The notes under the pieces: generated by a model
Databases searched by the model: none
The model's input: only the letters and a program-made list of their open reading frames with translations
What the model was told of the DNA's origin: nothing
DNA from: Vanilla planifolia
Lineage: Eukaryota > Streptophyta > Magnoliopsida > Asparagales > Orchidaceae
Assembly: GCA_023846275.1 (NCBI GenBank)
Contig: CM043878.1
Location: forward strand, 11,787,501 to 11,851,500
Length of the DNA stretch: 64,000 nucleotides
Direction: 5' to 3'
Made by a program: the position numbers and the translations under genes
Shown here: piece by piece, positions 37,801 to 49,800 of the stretch
Position numbering within the stretch: the first letter of the stretch is position 1
How the letters are laid out: each line of letters starts with the position of its first letter

Positions 37801-40800
37801 GGTTTTTAGCATTATATTTTGATAATTTCTTTCATGTTAGATGCACCAAAAGAGGGGGAAAGGGAGAATTATTTTATTATTTTTCATTTAAAGGCTAAAG
37901 TTAGATAGAAACCAATTTTTAGATAAAAGATATTAGCATGTTCAGGTTGTTAGATTTGAAAAAAATTCGGAGTAATGATTCCAAGCATAGAGATGACTCG
38001 AAAGTCTATAAAAATATGATCAGGGGTGTCAAGATGGTCCCAAGATTCACATTTTGGGACAACGTAAGTTCCATGGCTTTTCATGTTAGAATCAGTAAGG
38101 ATAAAGCTGTGTAAAAGTCTTTATGTAATGATTGAAATGTGGATGGAGGGTGACCTTGCTCACCAGGCCTGGAATGTTTGAAAATTCATGTAATGAATGC
38201 AAATATGAAGGGATATGACCTTACTCACTAGGCTAGATTTTCTGATTGTCATTGTGGAACATATTTGACTATATCAAACATCACGTTTAAAGTTTATCTG
38301 TTGCATGATTGGGAATAACAGCTTATCTTCTTTTTTTTTATAACTGGTTGGGTTTGGCCCTATTTCCAATCTTCTTCTTCCTTCAAGATCAGTCTTATTT
38401 TCCGCTCACTTTATTACCAATAGCAGTTTGACTTTTGATGCTTAATCCAATTTATTTCTGAACGTTTATACCAATCTGACTCAAATTCCTTTTGAACTAT
38501 TGCTGATGGGTTTTTGGGCAGTATATAAAAGATGTTAACTTCAGCTTCAAAAATTTATTTAATGTTGTTTGAGCCAGGGCTAGCAATAATACTCATCTCC
38601 ATGTATTTGATATTACATATGTACATTGGCAGTTTTGATTTCGAAGTGTGTAAAGGCATTAATTCATATTGCTAAATATGTTCTTGTTCATGTTACTTGT
38701 TGCATATGTATGATTTTTTTTTGGGCATATGCACTGTGTCATAAGCACACACATCTGCATGTTCCTATGCTTGCACAAATTCACATATAATATGATATTG
38801 TGCATATGCCCCAAAAGAATCATGTCTATCCATCGCTTTAGTTGTGTTTCTATTTCAACATTTTGCAATGGTCATCTAACCTTTTAGTAGTTTTATTATT
38901 TTTTTTCTTGCATGTATGTGATATATAAAGATAATTTTCTCCATTACTTTTGAGTGTTTACTGGGATGATTAAGAGGCCAAAATTGATGGTTGCGGCTTC
39001 TCCATCAACTTGGATTGTCATGCTAATTAGTCTGTTCTATGTTATATTTATTGTTAAGGTCTAAACTATCAAAGGATCGTAGAAACCTAATCCACACAGT
39101 GATGCAATCATTTTCCATGAGCAAGGTTATTTATAATTGAAAACTTTTTGGAGTTGTATAAGCTATTTATTCTTGTACAAATGCATGGATTGCTGTTATC
39201 TGTAGCTTTGTTTTTGTCATTATCTTGCTATGTAATTCTTTTTATTGAGATGCTATTTGTGAATTCTTCTGCAGGAATTCCAACGTAGTGACTGGTCCTA
39301 TCGTCCTCTTACTGAAGGGCAAATATCATATGCTGTAGCAGACGTACATTACTTGCTTGAAATATTTAACGTATTTGAGCAGAAGTTACTGACTGAAGGT
39401 TTTTATTCCTAATTCTAATATTTACCTAGGTTCAGTTGTCTGTCCCACTTAGCTACCATTTCCTGCACTCTATATTATTCTGTTAATCAAATAATAAGCT
39501 ATTGACATTTATGCTTATCCATTATTGTTTTAAGTACCATTTCAGTGCCTTGATTCTGATGCATTTTCTGAACTAACTAAAACAGCTGCTTATGTGTTGC
39601 TTGCTTTGTTTCCCTCTAGATTTCTTGAGAGTGCTTGATAACTGATTGTTGTTAGTTAATGACATTAAGAGCTGTTCACATGGAAATATTGAGTCATGGT
39701 TGCAATTAACTATCCTAGTAAGCTGAACAATCGACCAATGACTCCTATGCACCTTTGCATGAATATTTTTTTCATCTGTTTTTCCGAAGCATTGTTCGAA
39801 TTATACATTGGCATATGAATCAAACCGATATGTTATAAATCTAATGATAACTATTCAATCATATTATCGTTAGATTGATTGGCATTTATAGAAATGGTCA
39901 TTTCAGAGAAAAGTGTGACTTTTGTGCAACATTTTCTTTTTTCACATGTGACATCATATATATTTATCCATTAATGTTGCTAAAAGCTTTTGTAGCATTT
40001 CTTTCTTGGAAAAGTACTTCCTTCATGATCATACCCCTTTTTTATGTGATTGTGAATGGAAAGTTCTTCTATGTAAAAGGATGGTTGGGTATTGCCTTTG
40101 AAAACTTGAAAGTGGCCATTGAACCATATCCGCACTGGTGACCAGAGATTTTGTGCTCTTCGTACAGAGGCATAAATTCAATGCATGTTTTTGTTAGTAT
40201 TTATTCAAAACAGCTTATTTTAACATCTCAAGGTTGTGTTGACTCATGAAATGTCAAATATTGTGGTTTTGGTTGTCTTAATTTTTTTTATTCATGTATT
40301 GCTAGTTGATTTTGTACCCATGTTGAATTTGATGGCTGCAATCACATTGGATAGATGATATGCTTATTCACATTTGTTTGAGACTTTGTCTAAATAATTA
40401 TTGAAGAATTTCCATAAATCATAGAATTACATTGATCAAGGGTTATTAAAATTGCTTTAAAGAGTGCTCTTGTAGCTATTTCTTTAATGTTTTCTGTGTA
40501 TTGGGGTATTAATGTAAGGCATGCATATATTTAGCTCCAAGGTTATTGGCTTCAAGACCTGAAAATATTGTTATGAAAATACTCGGTTTGTCAGATAATT
40601 TGGATCTTATAATATTTCTAAACAATTTTTAAGTGAAGTTGCTCAAGTGCTTGCAGCATCCTTTTCAAACGCTTGGATGGTTTGAGATTGGATAAAGTGA
40701 TTAGCAGCAGATCTGACACCTTTATTTAGACAATTTCAAAAATCTTTTAAACTGATCAATCTTCTGTTTGTTGATGATTTTCACATTTCAGTTGTAATTG

Positions 40801-43800
40801 TTGTAATTTTTTGGGAAGGCAAATTATGCAATCATGCCAACCGTGCATAGTGGGGTTTTAATCAAACACTTCTAAACCTCTATACAAACCCTCTTCTTCG
40901 TTACATTTGGCAAGATCTGTAAGATTTCATATTTGCAACTTGCTTTCTGGTGTCCAAGAACATTAAAAGTTCTCCCACCTGCTTTTCCTTTGCTCATCTT
41001 GCTGCTGTGAGAGTTTCCCTGATGAAAGCTTTGCCGCTGAGTCTATAGCAAGAGCAAGTTTGAAGGTTAAGTGCTGCTCCTGCAAATCGGTTTCTTAACT
41101 TGAAGTCTTTTGTTTTGTTTTCATTTCTTAAAGATCTTTGCTTGCAAGAAGGCACTCTCAAGCTTAGCAAGTTTTGACTAAATAAGTTCTCTTGGAATCC
41201 AGCTTTTCATCTGAAGTTCTTTTGATCAGTTTTGCTATCTTTGAGAACTTTTCTTAGGAAGAAGTTTTCTTTTAAGTAATTGATGCTTTAAAATTTATTT
41301 TCTTTAAAATAAGATTTGTCCTTTGTGATCCTTAATCTTGGACCAGATTTTCATATCATAGAGATTTCAATGTAACATTTACTAGTAGGCAATTTGGTCT
41401 AAGTCCTTTCTACCTCGTTTACTTCTTGCTCCTTTGTGCAGAGTGACACATGATTTATTTTTAGGCTACTAGCCCCAAAAATAGGCTATTATTTGTTGGC
41501 AAGGGTTTCGAGCCTTGTGCACCAAAAAAAAAAAAGCATAATGTTATGTGCCAAGAGTGTTTCTCATTGAACAAATTTGGCTGTGAAATTCTGTGGAGCT
41601 GGGAGAGTAAACCTCCACATATTCTTCATTCCTACGGAGCATGATGCCCAAGTTTGTTCAACAAGACACACTCTTGCCACATAACTTAAAATGCAACGTT
41701 ATGCTTTTGTTTTGGTGTTTAATGCTTGAAACTCTTGCCGAAATTTAATAAACTATTTTTTGAGCTAGTAACTTAAAAACAATTGTGTCACTTTGAACAA
41801 AGAAACAAAAAGTAAATGTGTTAGAAATGACTGTACCAAATTGTCTACTAATAAATGTTACATTGAATCTCGATGATATAAAAGTCTGGTCCTAAATTAA
41901 GGATGACAAAGGACAAATCTTATTTTAAAGAAAATAAATTTTGAAGTATCAATTATTGAAAAGAAAACTTCTTGTTAGGAAAAGTTCTCAAAAATAGTTA
42001 AACTGATCAAAAGAGCTTCAATTTTTAAAATATCTTTTTAGAAGCTTTTTTTTGTCATTACAGAAACTATTATAGAAATAGAGCCTAAATTCTTATGTTG
42101 ATATTTAATGAAGCGGTCATGGAATTTATTCCCTCCAACATTACCGTGTTTGGGTCTGTTTTGAAATTAGTCAATAGTCCTAAATGAAGGATGACAAAGG
42201 ACAAATCTTATTTTAAAGAAAATAAATTTTGAAGTACCAATTATTGAAAAGAAAACTTCTTGCTAGGAAAAGTTATCAAAAATAGCTAAACTGATCAAAA
42301 GAGCTTCAATTTTTAAAATATCTTTTTAGAAGCTTTTTTTTGTCATTACAGAAACTGTTATGGAATAGAGCCTAAATTCTTATGTTGATATTTAATGAAG
42401 CGGTCGTGGAATTTATTCCCTCCAACATTGCTGTGTTAGGGTCTGTTTTGAAATTAGTCAATAGTCCTGAATTATTAGAAGCCTTCTGTTGGCCAGGAAC
42501 TAGCAGCTTTTGTGGGCTAGTCCCAGATTGTCTAATCTGTCTTAGTTATGATTTGGAGTGGGACGGCTGAAAATACTGGAACAAACTATATGCAATGCAG
42601 AAACAAGGTTACATTTTTTTTTTGCCCTCGGGTCTATAGTCATGAGAACTTTATGCACTCAGCATGACGCGCTCTAAATTTTTGTTGCATTATCAAAAGA
42701 AAAATCTCGAGAATGCCAATGAGGAATTAGAATACTCTTATTTTAACTTTTTTCCTTTATGTTTTTTCACTTAAATATTTGGTATTTATTGATCTTTAAA
42801 TCTCAGGACAGGTGTCATCACTCCTGTGGAATTGAGTTTCTCTGATACAACAAATGGATTAAAGGAAATCTCTATGCAATCAAATGCGTGCAAGAATAAT
42901 TTTAGGATTAAGTTATGCAGTGCTGTGGACATGATGAAATCTAGTTATGTGAGCCAGCAACTTTTGGGTACCACTGCAATTAGATCTACCTTGGACCCTT
43001 CTTGTGAAACTAATTGTTCCCTAAATGAGAATATCTTTGATATTGTCAAGAAGTATGGTGAAAGAATTATCTTGAAAGAATCAGACAAAAAACCTAGGAT
43101 CTCGAGGAGAAAAGGAGAGCGCCGATCATTTGTACATAGCAATAGCAAAGAGCAGTTTGATTTCAAAGGTGATTGGCAGGGGCTCCCACCATGGAATCAT
43201 GTAATTGGTGGAGATGGCTGCCCAAGATTTCTTTGTGATGTTATGGTAAGAATCTCGCCTGTTTTACTATTTTTTAATATAATCTACGTTATACTTTTTC
43301 TTTAGGTAAACATTCATTGAGTGAGAATTTATGTTATTTTTATTGTTTGAAATTGATATCTTTTTATGAATCCCTTCAGTAGATTAGAAGATTAATAGTT
43401 TTTTTATGCATGAATTCTTTTGTTATATAAATACTTGATTTTTTTTTTTTTTGTTTTGAAGTAAAAGGTTTAATTTGATTTCTAGTTTAATGCTCTTTGG
43501 CACATTTTTTTTGCCCTTTTGTGGCATAAAAAGCTTTTTTAAACTTAAGAATTGGCTTAAGGTCAAAAAGGATTTCAAGTTTATTAATGGCCATCTTTGA
43601 CATCTGTTCCATCCAAGCCCCTTTGTTGCTGCTAGTTAATAGGATGTTGGGAATGCTTTGCAAGACCTTTATGCTTAAATTGAGGGAGCACTAGATAAAG
43701 GAGAAAATAACAAATTAATGGAACACTAAGAAATAGGCAAAGTAGATGACTATGCTTCTTTGCTTCTATTTTTTATTTAATTGGATGTTTCTAACTTCTT

Positions 43801-46800
43801 ATTATGCTGAATCTAGTCAAACAACAGAAATGCAAGTGGGTTAAAGCTTGAATTGTTCTAATGACATCAGGTGCAAGGCTTAGCACGACATCTGCGATGT
43901 GTTGGAATTGATGCTGCTACTCCATCATTAAAAAAACCTGAGCCAAGGTGCCTTCCATGAATGTGTCTTCAACTTCTTCTTTTTTTGCCCCTTCTTTTAT
44001 GGAAAGGTAGCGTAGCAAGTGGCTTTTGTTTATATTATAAGAAACATAGTATCGCTTGTGCACCACTAGTAGCATTCTTAACATGAATTCTTTAGCAATT
44101 TGTTCATCTTTGTGAATATAAATTTTATTTGTTACAGCATAGCTAAGCTAGCATTGACATATGAAGGCTCAATAATACAAATAAAATGTCTGATTGCCAT
44201 TATCTCAGCTTTGATTTGCTTTATTATGTTTAGGCAACTGTTGGATCAAACGCACAAAGAAAAAAGGGTGCTTCTTACGCGGGATTCCAAGCTCCTAAAA
44301 CACCAGTATTTGGTAAATAATCAAGTATATAAAGTGAAGAGTCTACTAAAAGAAGACCAACTTCTAGAGGTAATTTAAGAAACAACAGTTATTCAGATTT
44401 AAGTCATTTAACTGTTTTTTCTACTGTAATTTTCTGAATTGGGAGAAACTTGCATTTTGCTGTGGAACCTTTTTCTAGTAACTACAACCATTATGATCCT
44501 CGTGCTTTTTAGCAATTTTTATGCTATATATATATATATATATATATATGCTTATATGCTTATGCTTGAATATAGTCTGCTGAATTATAATAGCCATATT
44601 TGTGAAATAATATAAATAATAAGTCTAATTATACCAAGTTTTTTATTGTGCTTTTATAACATTTCTTAAATTTTTTTTCTTTGTATGTATGTTTGATTGG
44701 TCCATATATAAAGTTCTTCTAGTTCTCTCTCTTGGATTAAGAAAAAAAAAAGCATATTTTGGACATGGAATCAAAATCATGTGATCCATATGCCTTAGGC
44801 CACCCATTAAGTCTTAACTAACCACCAGCCATCATTTGCCTTAACCATGTTGCGTTCTTAGAGTTGCCACTTATAGTATCGCATCCTCCTTACCATGCCT
44901 CCTCTCCTTATAGTGTCTCTCACCAATTGATCCTTTTGCAGCGTAGCCCCCAGGTTGTGACCCTTAGGTCATGCACATGTTGTTTCTGTGTTCTTGTGAT
45001 CATTGTCTTGTTTCTTTGTATATCTCATCCATTGAGATTCTATCATCTTATCTCTCCACAACCCCAAGTCTACCTCTTTTCAATCCTGTCTTACCCAGGC
45101 CTTCCCTATGACTCCATGAAGGCTAGACCCCTCACTGTTGCATGACTCAACAACACTTAAACCTTATGCCACCTATTTAATTGCTTCCTTCTTTTATCTT
45201 TCCCATCTCCCTTCCATAACGTTTGACTTATTGTTCTCCTACCTCCCATCCAAGATAATTCCAATAAAAGAATTTCTCTTTTTCTAAGACTTGCATAATG
45301 TTCTTGCATTAACTAATTGTTTGACCTTTTTTTATAGATAAATAAGAATTTTTGTGACCTTCAATTTGGTTTTTTTTGTGGAATCTATTTGTTTATCATG
45401 GCATCCAACTTAAAGAAATTCTTTGTTAATGTAAACATCAATTTGATTGGTCCAAGTTGTGCAAACAAGAGTTCTATATTTTGCAAACAATGTTAAAAAG
45501 ACATATATATATGTATTTCTTAGTTTCCCAATGACATGGAACTAAACATTTTCTACTATGTTAAACTCCACTTTATTAAAAGTATTTAGGATTTGCTACA
45601 TAAGATGTATCCCTAGGAAAGAATACTTGATGATCCCAAAAAAATAACACTCAATCTTAACCATCAATATGTATAGGTTATTTAGGAACCTAGAAGTTTG
45701 GATCGAAATGAAAAGTTTTTTTGCATAAAAAGAAGTTTTAGATATATAACATGGAAGGCGATGATTCAAAGGAAGAAACAAAATTTTTATGGTGTTGTAC
45801 CCCCTCGTAGGCCTCATTATTTCTTTATCATATGATAAATACAAATGATTACTAATAATTAATAATTATTTGTGAATTAATGAACCAATTTTATGAATTA
45901 TCTGATCAAGGAATCTAATGTGAATTCTCTGACTGAAGGAGTCGAACTGATCAAATCCCGAAAAGCTTTTGATTAATTGGAATATTAATTTGGTTGAAAG
46001 TTTTGATAACATTATTCATTAGCTTGGAATTTTAACGAAGATTTTATGCATGTTGTTAACATGGTTTTTTCTAGTCATAGGATTTCTACAATAAGCTGTC
46101 TCATGAATTTTGAGATGAATGAAAAATTTATTCAATAATCCATAATTTGTAATCAACCATGACAGAGTGAAAGTGAAACTTTTGTGTTAGTATTTTTGTT
46201 CTTATTGAGATTTGAACCTATGGATAATCTTTTTTTTGTGTGTTGAAAGCAATAAGCAAGCATGTTATGACCAAGGCCTAGACCTCCCAAATAGTAAAAT
46301 CAACAAGGAAACATTTATGGTCATTTTGAACAAAATCAAAAGGCATATTGTTGATATTTGAGAACTATGAGGTATCCATAATCGACAACCAGTGTAGTCC
46401 CAATCACTTTCGTTCAAAATCAAAGTTGACCAATCTTGTCATCTCCATTTTATAAATTCCAACTAAAACTTATTTTCAATTCTCTCAAATCATTGAATCC
46501 CCTTAAAACCCTCAAACTCTATCTTAATCAATTTCTAACAAATAACAAAGAGCTAAATTGTCTTTTGGATGCTTACCACATATTTGTTCTTTTCCTAATT
46601 GATTTAATGAACCTTTCACACCTCTATTAACACCTTGTGCATATCCTACTTTGTATTCTCGAAAAGTGCATATCCTACATCACCCTTAGAAAATAAATAG
46701 GAATTAGATGAAGTTACTTCCCAAGTTTCTCTTTGATTCATTGAGGTAAATCTCTTTTTTCCAAATAAATGTGTGTTATTTTTTCACTTTCTCTTCTTCG

Positions 46801-49800
46801 ATAATGAAATTGTCGAAATCACTTACATCATTTTTCTCATCTTTCACACATTGAAGGAAAGCCTGCAAACCATTGGTTGTTGTTTGTCACAAGACGCCTG
46901 TTGAGACCAACTAGCTTGACAATCGTTGGAGGTGGGGTGGCAACCAGCAGTTGATGGTGGGAAGTTTAGACGGGGCACCGGAGGTGGTTGATAGGCAGTA
47001 GACCTATGTTTAGCTAGTGACAAGAAATTGAATTTGAGTTACAAATAATGGGTGGTAGCATATGGCATTTTGGCTACGAACAGGCTGTAGGATGCAACCA
47101 ATCAGTAACGTGTGGTAGGTAAGCAGGTGGTAACAAATGGTGGCAAGCTGTCCGAGACATCCTCTAAAATGTGTTCTTACTCTCACTTTTACTTCAAAAT
47201 TGACAAAACCTTATATTGTTGGAAGTTTTGTTTCCTATGGATAATCAAACATTATTTTGAGAAATGATATCTCAAGTTCTACTTCTAAAAGTGGAAGTTC
47301 ACTTATCTTTAACCGATAATGAAACAAGTGGACCTATAAAGTTATAAGAGTCTTCCCCCATGTCTCTCATTCTCTTTTCTGTACACGTAGAGTTTGCTCT
47401 TTCTCTCTCCTCACAATCTTACCTGTAATTGTTGATTGAATGGCAATGAAGCATTTTAAGGCTCTCTCCCCTTGTAACCCAAAGCCATCCACAACTTTGT
47501 CAAACTGCTGGTGATGCGTTTTTTCCCTAGCCAGCAGGAGGGGTGTGGCAAATGGCAAGTGGCATATGCAAGTTCCATGGTTCCCTTGGAATAGCTGTGC
47601 TCAGCTTAAAACAAATATTTCCGATTCGGCCACATTTGCTTTTGGATCTAGTAAATGCAGTAGACTTTTATTTTGCAACACAATTACTCTGTACTAAACT
47701 ATTGTAATTATAATTGCTATTTATTTTTCAGACAATGTACTTCCAAAATGTTCCCTTTGTAATTTTACGTACGATCTCATGGAGGAGACATATTTTTACT
47801 TCATGTGTTCATCCAAGTTACATTATGAGTAAATAATCATTTCATTAATTCTTTGTTCTATATGAACAAGACCAAGCTTCTAAACTCTATATAGTGCTAA
47901 AGTTTGCATAAGTTGATTCTAGGTTTTTTCCCTGTAGTTGTCGTAGTTACATGAATTTTTGTCTTGCAAACCCAAAAGCTGGCTGAGTGCTCCATGTTAA
48001 TTGTTGGCAACTCCATTCTATAGGTGATTGATGCATTTGATTTGAAGATTTCTGAGGAACAGCTCATGTCAAGATGCACAAAATGCAACGGGAGCTTCAT
48101 TCAGAAACCTTTGACATTGCAGGAAGCCATGGAAGCTTCCAAGGGTTTTCAAATCATTCCTGACTGCCTCTTTAATCGGGACATTGAGTTTTGGCAATGC
48201 ACAGCCTGCAGGCAGCTATACTGGGAGGTGGGTCTTTTATTTTTCTCCTTTCTATTCGTCCATCATTTGTTGGTTTATCTTCATATTTTGTTTGATACAT
48301 CATCTAAACAAATCATACTTTTGCTAATTAAGCAAGCTGTTATTATTACTGCCTCGTACATTACCTACAAATGCTTTTAAACTAGTTTAATCTGCAATTA
48401 ATCTAGTATGTCCCACTTAATTAAACCCCACATTGATAAAAAAAAATAAATTGATTAGTTATTTGATGAACTAAAGTATTGAGGTAATTGGTTTCATTGA
48501 GCTCCATTTAAATTTTAATCTATATTTGAGATGCTGTTCTTTAAAAGGTCACCTATGGGTATGTTGCAACACGCAGTTTCTGGTTAATGTCGTTTAGCAT
48601 TATATGTGATCAAATAGATAGTCCTATAAATAGAAAAAGGAATACTCCAACCAAGTCTTTGTGATGTGTGTGCCTCTTAATGCAGTTGCATTTGAGTAAA
48701 CATTTAACATTCTTTTCTACAAATCTATTGTCTGCTTTGTTCCATTAAAAATTTTTTGTATGCTATGCTGCATCAAAAGTTATGCTTTAAGTTAATTATT
48801 TTGATTTACTAAACTTGAAATGATTAAATTCAGATGACTAAGTTAAGGATATTTGAAGGGATTTTTAAAATATTTTTATGTGAATTATTTAAGTTTAATT
48901 TTAATTATTTATCTTTAAAATAAAAAATTTATGACAACTCTATTTATGTGCATGAGAGGGTAGGTAGTGATAGGACAAATTGAAGAAAGAGACTATTGTA
49001 GTTTCTTTGTAAGTATAAATTTGGTTTTTTGTCTTTCGATTTTTCAAGTGTGAATATTGTGTGACAAAATGGAAGGAAAAAGAGAATTATTGTTTCGCTT
49101 CTAGAGTTAGATTTGGATGTGACTTCAACCTCTATCTTTAGGGAAAAGTTTCGTATTTTCTTTATAAATTTTATAAAAGGCTTTTAAATGAAGATTATTT
49201 TTCCTTATTTATACTTGGTCTTGAAAAAGTTTTTTTTTACACATACAAAGTATCATTTTCACAACAAATTAATATTAATGCTTGTCCTTATTGAATTCTA
49301 AGCACTACAAAGTATGAATATGAGAAATTTGATAATAACAATGGCTTTAATTTCTGAAGGATCAAGGTCCAACATGTTTAATCAAAAAAGGTTTTTTCAA
49401 TACCTTAAAGCACAAAGAATAACTTTGGTGGAACTAATGAGGGGAAAGAAGAAATATTAAGAGTATGTCAAAATGAATTTAGTTATCCTACGAGATAAAA
49501 CTCTTTGGAATGTTTTTGATTAGGAGACCACAAAGTGCCTCTGGGAAAAGTTAGAAGTTTTTACATGACCAAGCCACTCACAAATTGCATGTATTTAAAG
49601 AAACAATTGTTTGGCTTTTGGATGAAAGAAGACGCGATACTTTAAGAGCCCATCCTATAGATTATTTGGTACTTCAGATATTTGGTTATTTAACTTTTGT
49701 CTATGCCAAAGAGGATAAGTTGAACCCAAGAGGAGTATAGGTTTTAGTGTGTTGATCATAAGTCTTTTGAATTTCTATTAGCAAGGAGATAAAGTTGTTG

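Noticed and set aside
42382..42570. Small open frame near the tandem duplication in intron 3
   Set aside because: Most of it lies in the repeat unit, and the equivalent frame in the other copy is not conserved.
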